A stretch of DNA of 64,000 nucleotides from Sulfitobacter brevis. Lineage in GTDB: Bacteria; Pseudomonadota; Alphaproteobacteria; Rhodobacterales; Rhodobacteraceae. Numbering within the stretch: position 1 is the first letter of the stretch; each line of letters starts with the position of its first letter. Under the pieces are notes generated by a model, which was not told the origin of the DNA, did no database searches, and saw only the letters and a program-made list of their open reading frames with translations. Of this stretch, positions 1 through 9,800 are shown in pieces. The stretch is taken from the NCBI RefSeq assembly GCF_900112755.1, contig NZ_FOMW01000006.1, positions 62,001-126,000 on the forward strand, written 5' to 3'. A program made the translations under genes and the position numbers.

Positions 1-308
1 TAACCGAAACGCCCGCCGCGCTTGCGCGCGCCAACCGGCGGTTCCACAAACAGATCCACTTGGCCTCGCACAATCGGTATCTGGTCCAGCAACTTGACCT
101 TGTGTACCGCTCGATGGCGCTGATGGCGACCTCGTCGCTGGCAGCACAAGGGCGCGGGGCGATTGCCCAGCAGGAGCACGACCGGATCGTTGCGATGATC
201 GAGGCCCGCGATGAAGACGGGGCGGATGCCGCATTGCGCACCCATATTTCAGTGGCCTTTACCACGCGCCTGAAACAAGACGCGGCGCGGCGCGAAGAAG
301 AAGCCTAA
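1..308 (+). CDS. GntR-family transcriptional regulator, C-terminal FCD part (5' end outside window)
   Basis: The reading frame is open from the first bases of the window (codons in frame from position 3) to a stop ending at 308, so only about the last 101 residues are present. They match the C-terminal half of an FCD ligand-binding domain: the ANRRFHKQIH stretch, then NRYLVQQLDLVY, then QEHDRIVAMIEARD and a final DAALRTHI helix. In this family the FxxxIH histidine and the later QEH and HI histidines usually help bind a metal or carboxylate ligand. The DNA-binding wHTH lies outside the window, so the target is unknown. The gene ends 18 bases before the convergent glycosyltransferase gene. Confidence 0.85.
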   Translation, partial: TETPAALARANRRFHKQIHLASHNRYLVQQLDLVYRSMALMATSSLAAQGRGAIAQQEHDRIVAMIEARDEDGADAALRTHISVAFTTRLKQDAARREEEA

Positions 309-326
309 GACCCATGCGAGCGAACG

Positions 327-2225
327 CTACTTTTGCGCGGCACCGTTTTCTTCAGTCGCAAGGCTGACGCCGTGCTCGGTCTTGTCCCAGAAAAACGGGC
401 GAAGGACAAATTCGTGCAGCCCTTTATAGGCTGCGAGAACGCCAAGCGGAAAATAGAACGGCAGGGTCGGGATCCATCCAAGCAGGGCGCGGTGCTCTCG
501 GCCCGAGACGGCGGCAGCCGAGATTCCAAGGTTTAAAAGCCCGGAGAAAATGAAGCAGCCGATCATGAACCACATCACCGGCGTGCCAAGTGTCAGCGCG
601 ATGGGGTGCGTCACGCCAAACAAGGTGAGCCAGAACGACCACAACAGCGGGGCGCAGGCAAATTGGCTGAACGTGGCGAGAAACATCGTCTGGATGCCAA
701 GAAAGCGCACCAATCCCAGATCGGCCATCAATTTGCGCGGGTCGCGCATGTGCACGCACCACGTGATCAAAAACCCTTTCAGCCACCGCGACCGTTGCCG
801 GACCCAAGGCCATGTGCGGCAGTTTGCTTCCTCATAAGTAACGGTCTGGATCAGCTCGGTTATATAACCGTGGCGGGCCAGTCGCAGACCAAGGTCGGCA
901 TCTTCGGTGACGTTATGGGCATCCCACCCCCCCAGCTTTTCCAGAATACTGCGTCTGAAAAACAGTGTAGTTCCGCCCAGTGGTACCACCAGCCCCAACC
1001 GCGCTATGCCCGGCAGGACAACCCGCCACCAAGTAGCGTATTCGATGGTAAAACAACGAGATAGCCAGTTTTCCTGCGGGTTGTAGTAGTCCAGAATGCC
1101 TTGCAGACAAGCGACATTGGCGGGTGCGGATTGAAAGCGCGTGACCACCCTTTCGATTTGGTCAGGTTGGGGGCGGTCTTCGGCATCCCAGACGCCGATG
1201 ATACTGCCGCGACAGAAATCCAGCGCGTAGTTCAAGGCGCGGGGCTTGGTGGTTAGCTTGTTGGCAGCGGGCACCTCGATCACGGTGATCCAGTCGGGCA
1301 ACTTGGTACGGGCGATCGTGTCGCGGGTGATCTGGTCTTGCTCCTCCAGCACCAGTACCACGCTCAACAAGGATTTCGGGTATGTCAGCCGCGACAGACG
1401 CGCGATGAGAGCCGCGGCAATCTCTTTCTCTTTGAGGAGCGGCACCAGAACCGAGACATGCGGCAGCCGGAAGGGCGGACAGTTGCGCGGGTCAAATGTG
1501 AGTCCACTGGTGCCGCGGCCTGAGAGGTGCGCCCAGCATGCCGCCGCTTTCAGGCCTGTGGTCATCATCAGCGTTACGAAAGCCCAAAGCATCGCAATGC
1601 TCAACGTCCACATCGGTGCGAGCAACAATGCCAGACCGAGGGCCAAGAGGATGACAATTGCGCTCCACCTTCTGGATTCTGTGTTGACGGCCCACCCTCG
1701 GCAGCTTTCGGCAACCGGCACCCGCGTCGAGGCGCGTTGCGCGTATTCGCGTCCGTAAAGCCGCCCCAACTGGTGTTTAATCTGTGCAGGATCTGCCAGC
1801 ACCGGCATCATCTTCTTGCCTGCCGACCCCATGCACATACGCAAATTTGCAAAGTCATCGGGCGTGTTGGTCGCCACCATCAGGCGGTCGCCGATCTTGA
1901 GCCATGGTACCACGCGGTGCGCTAGGCAAACCGAAGCCGGCAGACTATTTGCAAGGCTAAGAAGCGGCGGCGAGCGCGCCAAATCAACCACTTCGGCACG
2001 GTGCTGTTGCGCCATCGCCTGCAGCACATCACTTTGGCTGGCCAGCCCTTCAGACACCATAATCTCGCCCAAGGGGGCGTCGATATGACGTTGAAGTCCG
2101 AGCGCGTGGACCAGATCCAGCTGGTCGATGATCCCTGCATTGACCAGATAGCGGCCCAACGGCAGATGCAGCACATCAGCAGTCGTCAGGCTTGGCTCTG
2201 GCAGGTGCAGACGAAGGTTGCTCAT
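327..2225 (-). CDS. membrane glycosyltransferase family 2 with GspE/MshE-type N-terminal domain
   Basis: 632 residues. Residues about 20-160 resemble the N-terminal domain of type II secretion ATPases (MshEN/GspEII_N), a fold that can bind cyclic di-GMP. Hydrophobic helices follow at about 186-232. A processive GT-A domain spans about 255-490, with DAED at 347-350, TED at 440-442 and QRSRW at 477-481, the motifs of cellulose-synthase-like enzymes. Several more membrane helices lie at the C-terminus. Family knowledge suggests inner-membrane synthesis of a beta-linked polysaccharide, possibly controlled through the N-terminal domain. The product is unknown, and no partner exopolysaccharide genes sit beside it. 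The start is the ATG giving MSNLRL. Confidence 0.85.
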   Translation of the reverse strand: MSNLRLHLPEPSLTTADVLHLPLGRYLVNAGIIDQLDLVHALGLQRHIDAPLGEIMVSEGLASQSDVLQAMAQQHRAEVVDLARSPPLLSLANSLPASVCLAHRVVPWLKIGDRLMVATNTPDDFANLRMCMGSAGKKMMPVLADPAQIKHQLGRLYGREYAQRASTRVPVAESCRGWAVNTESRRWSAIVILLALGLALLLAPMWTLSIAMLWAFVTLMMTTGLKAAACWAHLSGRGTSGLTFDPRNCPPFRLPHVSVLVPLLKEKEIAAALIARLSRLTYPKSLLSVVLVLEEQDQITRDTIARTKLPDWITVIEVPAANKLTTKPRALNYALDFCRGSIIGVWDAEDRPQPDQIERVVTRFQSAPANVACLQGILDYYNPQENWLSRCFTIEYATWWRVVLPGIARLGLVVPLGGTTLFFRRSILEKLGGWDAHNVTEDADLGLRLARHGYITELIQTVTYEEANCRTWPWVRQRSRWLKGFLITWCVHMRDPRKLMADLGLVRFLGIQTMFLATFSQFACAPLLWSFWLTLFGVTHPIALTLGTPVMWFMIGCFIFSGLLNLGISAAAVSGREHRALLGWIPTLPFYFPLGVLAAYKGLHEFVLRPFFWDKTEHGVSLATEENGAAQK

Positions 2226-2319
2226 CCGTTGAATATCCGTCGCAATAACTGCGACGCAGACTGACAGATGCAGAGTTAACGTAAGGTTAAGGAACCTAAC
2301 CCGAGGTAACCATCACGCT

Positions 2320-3495
2320 TTAAGCAGTCGCAAGCTCGGTCTTTTTTGCCGCCATCGCTTCGGCGAAACGCTCGAACAGATAATAGCTGTCTTGCGGGCC
2401 GGGGGAGGCTTCGGGGTGGTGCTGCACCGACCAGACAGGACGCCCGTCCACGCGGATACCGCAGTTGGACCCGTCAAACAGCGACACATGGGTTTCGATA
2501 ACGCCGGCAGGCAGGGACTGCGCATCCACCGCAAAGCCGTGGTTCATCGAGGTGATCTCGACCTTGCCGGTATCGCGGTCCTTAACAGGGTGGTTGGCAC
2601 CGTGGTGGCCGTGGCTCATCTTGATGGTGCGGCCGCCCAAGGCGAGCGCCAGCATCTGGTGGCCAAGGCAAATGCCGAACACCGGCAGATCGGTCTTGTT
2701 CAGCACATCCTTGATCATTGGCACGGCATATTTGCCAGTCGCTGCCGGATCGCCGGGGCCGTTGGACAGAAAAACGCCGTCGGGGTTATGGGCCATTATC
2801 TCGTCAAAAGTCGCCTGCGCGGGAAGCACAGTCACTTCGCAACCCGCCGAAGCAAGGCAGCGCAGGATGTTGCGTTTTGCGCCGTAATCGATGGCCACAA
2901 CCTTGTGCAGCGGGGCATTCTGCGGCGTGAAACCTTCGGGCCATGCCCACCGCATCTCGTTCCAGCGGTAGGATTGCGCGCAGGTCACGTCGAGCGCCAG
3001 ATCGACCCCCTCTAGACCCGCAAAGCCACGCGCGGCGGCGATCAGCGCCTCAATGTCGAAGTTACCATCGGGGTCATGGGACAGCGCCACATGTGGCGCG
3101 CCGGACTGGCGGATCGCCCGCGTCAGGCGGCGGGTATCAACGCCGCCGATGGCAATGCGCCCACGAGCCGCCAGCCACTCCGACAGCGGCTGCACAGTGC
3201 GCCAGCTTGAGGGGTCGGTCGGCATCCACTTCACCACCATCCCTGCGGCAACCGGATCGCCGGTTTCATCGTCTTCGGGATTGGTGCCGGTATTGCCGAT
3301 ATGCGGGAAGGTGAAGGTCACAATCTGCCCGGCATAGGACGGATCGGTCATGATTTCCTGATAGCCGGTCATGGATGTGTTGAAGCACAACTCGGCGACA
3401 GTCTGGCCTATGGCTCCAAATCCGGACCCATAGAATAACGATCCATCTGCAAGGGCAAGGCAGGCGGTCGGGCGGGGATCTACGGGTGCGGGCAT
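2320..3495 (-). CDS. carA: carbamoyl-phosphate synthase small (glutaminase) subunit
   Basis: 391 residues, the usual CarA length. It hydrolyses glutamine and channels ammonia to CarB to make carbamoyl phosphate for arginine and pyrimidines. The N-terminal half has the small-subunit fold with FNTSMTGYQEI. The C-terminal class I glutamine amidotransferase has the nucleophile elbow GICLGHQM and the catalytic pair in VQHHPEASPGP; SNGPGDPA forms the oxyanion strand. carB is not in this window. The gene is divergent from the GatB/YqeY gene, with about 190 bases between the starts that should hold both promoters. Confidence 0.97.
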   Translation of the reverse strand: MPAPVDPRPTACLALADGSLFYGSGFGAIGQTVAELCFNTSMTGYQEIMTDPSYAGQIVTFTFPHIGNTGTNPEDDETGDPVAAGMVVKWMPTDPSSWRTVQPLSEWLAARGRIAIGGVDTRRLTRAIRQSGAPHVALSHDPDGNFDIEALIAAARGFAGLEGVDLALDVTCAQSYRWNEMRWAWPEGFTPQNAPLHKVVAIDYGAKRNILRCLASAGCEVTVLPAQATFDEIMAHNPDGVFLSNGPGDPAATGKYAVPMIKDVLNKTDLPVFGICLGHQMLALALGGRTIKMSHGHHGANHPVKDRDTGKVEITSMNHGFAVDAQSLPAGVIETHVSLFDGSNCGIRVDGRPVWSVQHHPEASPGPQDSYYLFERFAEAMAAKKTELATA

Positions 3496-3688
3496 GGGGA
3501 GCCTCCGGACAGTGCTGGCGGGATAAACGGGTGCAACCTATCCACACGGGGGTGCAGGGTCAAGGTGATCACGAAAATCAGATTGGCTTAAATACCAGTG
3601 GGTTACTACAAGTCATCCCCCATTGCCTGTCAGTGGTGGCGGCGTTATGGTCCGCAACTCATTCTGACGCAAGAGACGGGGTCACTTC

Positions 3689-4147
3689 ATGGCATTGCGC
3701 ACACGCATCTCTGATGCATTGAAACAGGCGATGAGAGACAAGGCTGCCGACCGGCTGTCAACGCTGCGGCTGGTAAATGCTGCGATCAAAGACAAAGATA
3801 TCGCGGCGCGGGCCACCGGTAACGATGATGGCGTCAATGATGAGGAAGTGTTGGCGATCCTGAGCAAGATGGCCAAGCAGCGGCTTGAAAGCGCGCGCGC
3901 TTACGAAGAGGGCGGCAGGCTGGATCTGGCCGACCGCGAGCGGGCTGAGATCGTCGTAATCGAAGAGTTTTTGCCAAAACAGTTGAGCGAAGATGAAGCC
4001 GCTGCCGCAGTGGACGCCGCGATTGCCGAAATCGGTGCCAGTTCGATCCGCGACATGGGCAAGGTCATGGCGATCCTGAAAGGTAAATATACCGGACAAA
4101 TGGATTTTGGCAGCGTCGGACCGACTGTGAAAAACCGTCTGAGCTAA
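3689..4147 (+). CDS. GatB/YqeY domain-containing protein
   Basis: 152 residues covering a complete GatB/YqeY domain, a helical fold also found at the tail of GatB, which amidates Glu-tRNA(Gln). Family traits seen are the ALRTRISDALKQAMRDK start, LRLVNAAIKDKDI, YEEGGRLDLADRERAEI, FLPKQLSEDE and the glycine-rich MGKVMAILKGKYTG end. Stand-alone YqeY proteins are thought to interact with tRNA, but their cellular role is not settled. In alphaproteobacteria the gene commonly lies next to carA, as here (divergent). Confidence 0.93.
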   Translation: MALRTRISDALKQAMRDKAADRLSTLRLVNAAIKDKDIAARATGNDDGVNDEEVLAILSKMAKQRLESARAYEEGGRLDLADRERAEIVVIEEFLPKQLSEDEAAAAVDAAIAEIGASSIRDMGKVMAILKGKYTGQMDFGSVGPTVKNRLS

Positions 4148-4182
4148 GCAATCCACCACGGAAAAACTGCAGGTCAGCGCCT

Positions 4183-4596
4183 TTATGCGCGCTGGCTGCT
4201 CGCCATCTTGTCGATCACCTGACGCAACTCGTTGGGCAGCAATGGCTTTGACAGCATCGCAATAGGCTGGATGATAGCGCGTTCATCTGCGGTGACGTGA
4301 TGCAGGCTACCACTCACGATAATCGAGGGAATCTCGAGCTCGGTTCTCAGATGCTCGGCGGCATCCTGACCTCGGCTGCCGTCAGCAAGTTGCAAGTCGA
4401 CAATCGCAAGATCGGGCCGATGCTGGTTCGACATTTCGATGGCCGAACTGGCGGTCATGGCGATGCCGACAACCACATGGCCCATGTCCTGAATTTGCGC
4501 TTCAAGATCGAACGCGATGAACACGTTATCTTCGACGACAAGAATCCGCAGAGCGGGTTCCTTATCCGGGGAAGATAATGCGCGTTCGCCACCCAT
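4183..4596 (-). CDS. single-domain response regulator
   Basis: 137 residues consisting of one receiver domain and no output domain. The acid pair is E22-D23 (VVEDN), the likely phosphorylated aspartate is D67 (IVDLQL), the switch serine is S95 (VSGS), and the conserved lysine is K117 (LSKPL). Its first 35 bases overlap the end of the upstream kinase gene, so the two are probably translationally coupled and form a cognate pair. With no DNA-binding part it most likely acts by protein contact or as a phosphate relay. The target cannot be told from the sequence. Confidence 0.9.
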   Translation of the reverse strand: MGGERALSSPDKEPALRILVVEDNVFIAFDLEAQIQDMGHVVVGIAMTASSAIEMSNQHRPDLAIVDLQLADGSRGQDAAEHLRTELEIPSIIVSGSLHHVTADERAIIQPIAMLSKPLLPNELRQVIDKMASSQRA

Positions 4597-5992
4597 CTGT
4601 GTGATCTTCCTCTATCTTGCCATTAAGCTGCGCCGCCATTCCGGCGATCAGGCGCGTGCCCAGGCCCGATGGTGTGGTCTCACGAACTAACGGTCCGTCG
4701 GCGCGTTGTGTTCCATTATCAATTACATCCAAGGCGATTTTATTGTTGTCGTGTCGTCGCAACCATACTTTGACGGTGCCTTGGCCATCCGCCCACGTGC
4801 CATGTTTAAATGAATTGGTGACCAATTCGTTTACGGCGAGCGATAGGGTGACAGCCTTGTCGGTAGAAAGGCGGATCGGCTCCACGTCGAGTATGATCCG
4901 CATCTGCGTGCCTTCCGAGGACAGCGACGTGATCAGATGCTCTTTCAAACGCTCCAGATAGGTATCGAGGCGCACGGACTCCAGATCCTCCCCGTCGTAA
5001 AGCGAGGCGTGAATGGCAGCCACCGCATGGACCCGCGCCGTCGCGGCCCGCAAAACATCGCGCGCCACCGCGTCTTTGGTTTGCTGTGCCTCAAGGTTGA
5101 GGATGCTCGACACCATCTGCAGCGAGTTTTTCACGCGGTGGTTCACTTCGGACATCAACAGGTTCTGCGTATCCAGCGCGGATTGCAGGCGCGCTTCGTT
5201 TAGTTTGAAGTCGGTGACATCCAAGACGACGCCGACGATTAAAATGCTTTGGGTTTGGGGGTCGCGGATCGATTCACCGCGGCCCATCAGCCAGCGGACC
5301 GTGCCGTCGGGCCAAAGGGAGCGGTAATCATTTTGGTAATTTGATCCGACCGTGCGCACCACCCGCTCGATCTCATCGTTTATGGCTGGCAGGTCGTCAG
5401 GGTAGATGCGCTCAAAAAATGGTTGAACGTCATTTCCGGTCTCGTTGTGATCAAACCCGAACATCGCATCAAGCTGCGGAGTGCGTTCTAGCGTGTGGTT
5501 TGCATAATCGAATTCGAAATAGGTGATGTCTGTACCGCGCATCGCCGCACGCGATTTGGCTTCGTTGATACGCAGGCCCAAGACAGCCTTGGTCACGTCT
5601 TCAACGCAAATGAGAGCGTGGGTGGTAACATCAGGTTTGGTGCTGTCCGTGAACACAGGTGAGACGGTCAGTTGCCAGTGCCGCACAGTATAGTGGCCGT
5701 CGGCATCCTGAATGTCATGCTGGTGCGGGGTCATCTCTTCAGCCACGCCAGTGCCGAGAACACGCAAAACAGTGGCCTGCAATGCCGCCTCGTTGTCGGC
5801 GTCGGGATCATCGGGGTTTGCCTTGAAAATCTCATAGGCGTTCTTGCCGATAAGCTCCTCACGGCCACGTCCTATCATCGCACAGTAGGACAAATTTGCA
5901 GCCACAATATGCAGATCGGAATCCAGCACAATCTGTGCAATCGGTGCTGCATCAAACAGCAGTCCCACGTCTATAAGCGCGTCTACGGCCAT
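4562..5992 (-). CDS. PAS-domain sensor histidine kinase of the HisKA_2 family
   Basis: 476 residues, with no membrane segment or signal peptide, so probably cytosolic. Two PAS domains are visible, at about 12-135 and 150-262 (the second of the PAS_3 type, with RSLWPDGTVRW). The phosphorylated histidine is H285 in SEVNHRVKNSLQ, the H-box of the HisKA_2/HWE group. The ATPase domain has the N-box AVNELVTNSFKHG (about 386-398) and a G-box around SGLGTRLI. It should phosphorylate the overlapping downstream receiver. In other alphaproteobacteria kinases of this class act in light sensing or the general stress response, but nothing here identifies the signal. Confidence 0.92.
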   Translation of the reverse strand: MAVDALIDVGLLFDAAPIAQIVLDSDLHIVAANLSYCAMIGRGREELIGKNAYEIFKANPDDPDADNEAALQATVLRVLGTGVAEEMTPHQHDIQDADGHYTVRHWQLTVSPVFTDSTKPDVTTHALICVEDVTKAVLGLRINEAKSRAAMRGTDITYFEFDYANHTLERTPQLDAMFGFDHNETGNDVQPFFERIYPDDLPAINDEIERVVRTVGSNYQNDYRSLWPDGTVRWLMGRGESIRDPQTQSILIVGVVLDVTDFKLNEARLQSALDTQNLLMSEVNHRVKNSLQMVSSILNLEAQQTKDAVARDVLRAATARVHAVAAIHASLYDGEDLESVRLDTYLERLKEHLITSLSSEGTQMRIILDVEPIRLSTDKAVTLSLAVNELVTNSFKHGTWADGQGTVKVWLRRHDNNKIALDVIDNGTQRADGPLVRETTPSGLGTRLIAGMAAQLNGKIEEDHTDGWRTRIIFPG

Positions 5993-6171
5993 TTAGCCCC
6001 CAGTTTTGACGGCCGAGAGGGCGTCACTCATTAATACAATACAATTCCGTTTCGATTGCGCCAAGGTAAAGCGCTGTAGCACCGATAAAAACCATTCGTC
6101 CGTATGGGAACAAAAAATGGCAATCTTTCGCTTGTCGGGGAAGGCTCGTGAGGGTTTGTCGCAAGCGCAGA

Positions 6172-6654
6172 CTAACGAAACAGGGCGCGCGTCAAATCAT
6201 CAAACAACGCGATGCGTTCTTCCTCGCTTAGAAACGCGCCGATTTCCACTTCGCGACCTTCACCGCGCAGGGTAACGTAGTGCGGCACCGGACCGCCTTT
6301 TTCGTATTTCTCAAGGCGGATCCAATGGCGGTTACAGGCCCATTCCTTGACGCTGCCGTCAGGACCCTTGCGCCGAAGGCGGGCGTGGGTCTCGTCCAGC
6401 GTCAGTATTTCTTCGATCTGGCGGGCGCGGAAATTACGTTGCAACGCCAAATACATGCCGCCCACTGCTAGCAGCACAAACGGCAGCAGAGCCCAAAGCA
6501 GGATGGTGCCCAACATCGACAGGATCGGGATCAGAATCAGCACGAAGGTAATCAGGATAAATGCCGCAAACCCGCGCGGCGGCAGCGATTGATGCGGCCA
6601 GAGGCGCATCTGCTGCGGCGTTGCATCGGGGGCGGTGGTCCACTCGTACGGCAT
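6172..6654 (-). CDS. DUF2244 domain membrane protein
   Basis: 160 residues from the ATG giving MPYEWTTAPD. An upstream ATG in frame adds 14 residues that look non-conserved. It has the DUF2244 layout: a short N-terminus with LWPHQSLPPRGF, two adjacent membrane helices (about 28-74), then a cytoplasmic beta-rich part with CNRHWIRLEKYE and the final FLSEEERIALFDDL helix. This family is widespread in alphaproteobacteria, often near cytochrome oxidase genes. Its function is not known. It is flanked by a divergently transcribed 180-base gap to the kinase gene and by pyc on the same strand. Confidence 0.88.
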   Translation of the reverse strand: MPYEWTTAPDATPQQMRLWPHQSLPPRGFAAFILITFVLILIPILSMLGTILLWALLPFVLLAVGGMYLALQRNFRARQIEEILTLDETHARLRRKGPDGSVKEWACNRHWIRLEKYEKGGPVPHYVTLRGEGREVEIGAFLSEEERIALFDDLTRALFR

Positions 6655-6810
6655 GGCGCAAAGATAGCTGCGCGGCGCTGACTGGCAATGCGACATCGCG
6701 CCCGCTTTCGTGCTTCGTCTGCGCGAGCAACGAAGGGACAGTAGCCAAAAGTAGCTACGGCCAGCCCCGAATGAGGACTGGCCGCAATGCTGAGCCGCGG
6801 CGCTTGAGTG

Positions 6811-9800
6811 TTACTCCAACTCCACCAGCAGGTCCTTAGCGTCGATCTGCCCGCCGGGTTGCACATGAACGGCCTTCACCACCGCATCGCGCTCGGCGTG
6901 GATGCCGGTTTCCATCTTCATCGCTTCGATGGTCAGCAATAGATCACCCGCACTAACTTTCTGCCCGACGACCGCGCCCACGGAGGCAACAACCCCCGGC
7001 ATCGGTGCGCCGATATGGTTGTCGTTGCCGGCTTCGGCCTTGGGGCGCTGTGCAGTGGTTGCTTTCACCAAACGGTTCGCCACACGGATCACCCGGGGCT
7101 GGCCGTTGAGTTCAAAGAACACTTTGACCTCGCCGTCCTCGTTGGTTTCACTAGCAGCTTGCAGGCGGATTTCCAGCGTCTTACCGGGATCAATCTCGGC
7201 GCTGATTTCCTCCGATGGCTCCATGCCGTAAAAGAAGGTCGGCGTCGGCAGGGTGCGCACAGGGCCATAAGTCCGGTGGCGGCCCATGTAATCAAGGAAC
7301 ACCTTGGGATACATCAGGTAGCCGCAGAGGTCCTCATCATCGATGGGCATCCCTTCGAGTTCTTTGGAAAGCTTGGCGCGTACTGCCTCGAGATCGACAG
7401 GCGCGAGGTGCTTGCCCGGGCGTTCCAGATTGGGCGCTTCGCCTTTCAGCACCTTCTTGACGATGCCTTCGGGAAAGCCGCCCGGAGGCTGGCCCAAATT
7501 GCCGCGCATCATGTCGATTACACTGTCGGGAAAGGAAACTTCGGTCTTGGGGTCCTCGACCTCGGCGCGGGTCAGGCCTTGGCTCACCATCATCAGCGCC
7601 ATGTCACCGACAACCTTGGAGGAGGGGGTAACCTTGACGATATCGCCAAACATCTGGTTCACATCTGCGTAGGTGCGTGCCACTTCGGGCCAGCGATCAT
7701 CCAGCCCCAGCGAGGCGGCCTGCGCCTTGAGGTTAGTGAACTGCCCGCCAGGCATTTCGTGCAGATATACCTCCGACGAAGGCGCCTGCATGCCGGTCTC
7801 GAAGGCCGCATATTGGGTGCGGACCTCTTCCCAATAGTCTGAGATTTCGCGCACGGCTTTCATATCAAGGCCGGTGTCGCGGTCAGTGTGGCGCAGCGAT
7901 TCAACCACGGTGCCCAAGGTCGCCTGCGAGGTATTGCCCGAGAATGCATCCATCGCGCAATCCACCGCATCAACGCCCGCCTCGGAGGCCGCGAGGATCG
8001 TGGCGACAGCACTGCCTGCAGTATCATGGGTGTGGAAGTGGATCGGCAGGCCGACCTCGTTTTTCAGCGCTTTTACCAAGACCCGCGCCTGAGAAGGTTT
8101 CAAAAGCCCCGCCATGTCCTTAAGGCCCAGAACATGGGCGCCAGCCGCCTTCAGTTCTTTGCCCATCGCGACATAGTAGTTGAGGTCGTACTTGGCCCGC
8201 GCCGGATCAAAGATATCACCGGTATAGCAGATCGTGCCTTCGCAGACCTTGCCCGCTTCAATCACCGCGTCCATCGCAACGCGCATGTTTTCGACCCAGT
8301 TCAGACTGTCGAACACGCGGAACACATCGACGCCGGTATTCGCAGCCGTCGCGACAAATTTCTGCACCACATTGTCGGGGTAGTTGGTATAGCCGACGCC
8401 ATTCGAGGCACGCAGCAGCATCTGGGTCATCAGGTTCGGCATCCGCTCGCGCAGATCACGCAACCGCTGCCACGGGCATTCCTGCAAAAAGCGGTAGGCC
8501 ACATCGAAGGTCGCACCGCCCCAGCATTCAACCGAGAAAAGCTGCGGCAGATTAGCGGCATAGGCGGGGGCGATCTTGATCATATCATGGCTGCGCATCC
8601 GCGTTGCCAACAAGGACTGGTGCCCGTCGCGCATGGTGGTGTCCGTGATCAGCAACTGGCGCTGCTGGCCCATCCAGTCGGCCACGGCCTGCGGGCCTTT
8701 TTGTTCCAGCAGGTTGCGGGTGCCCATGCTCGGTTCGGCTTTGGTCTGCGGCGCACGGGGCGCGCGCACGGAGGCGGCGGGGCGTGGGTGGCCCTTGGTC
8801 TCGGGATGCCCGTTGACGGTGATATCGGCGATATAGGTCAGCACCTTGGTGGCGCGGTCGCGGCGCTTCTTGAAGTGGAACAGCTCCGGCGTCTCGTCGA
8901 TGAATTTGGTGTGGTAGGTATTATCGAGGAAGGTCGGGTGCTTCAGCAGATTCTCGACGAAGGCGATGTTTGTCGAAACGCCGCGCACGCGGAATTCGCG
9001 CAAGGCACGGTCCATCCGCGCGATGGCCATTTCCGGCGTTGGTGCCTTGGCGGTAACTTTGGTTAGCAGGCTGTCGTAGTAGCGCGTAATCACGCCGCCC
9101 GCATAAGCCGTGCCACCGTCCAGGCGGATGCCCATGCCCGTCGCCGAACGGTACGCAGTTATGCGACCGTAATCGGGGATGAAGTTGTTCTGCGGGTCTT
9201 CGGTGGTGACGCGGGTTTGCAGTGCGTGACCATTTAGGGTGATCTGCGACTGCTCGGTCTTGCCGGTTGCCTCGGCCAGCGTCTTGCCTTCGGCGATCAG
9301 GATTTGCGCACGCACGATATCAATGCCGGTGACTTCTTCGGTGACGGTATGTTCCACCTGCACACGCGGGTTCACTTCGATGAAGTAAAATTTGTTGTCG
9401 TCCATATCCATCAGGAATTCGACAGTACCGGCACACTCATAGTTCACATGGGCGCAGATCTTGCGGCCTAATTCGCAAATCTCGGTGCGTTGTTCTTCGG
9501 TCAGATAGGGCGCGGGAGCGCGCTCCACGACCTTCTGGTTGCGGCGCTGGACCGAGCAATCCCGCTCGAACAGGTGATAGATTTCACCGTGTTTGTCGCC
9601 CAGAATCTGAACTTCGACATGACGGGCCTTGAGGATCATCTTCTCCAGATAGCCTTCGCCATTGCCAAAAGCGGCCTCGGCCTCGCGACGGCCTTCCATG
9701 ATCTTTTCGGGCAGTTCTTTTTCGTTCATGACCGCGCGCATGCCGCGCCCGCCGCCGCCCCATGACGCCTTGAGCATCAACGGATAGCCAACCTCGGCTG

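Noticed and set aside
7888..9066. 392-codon frame opposite pyc
   Set aside because: Antisense shadow. Pyc is intact and full length on the other strand.
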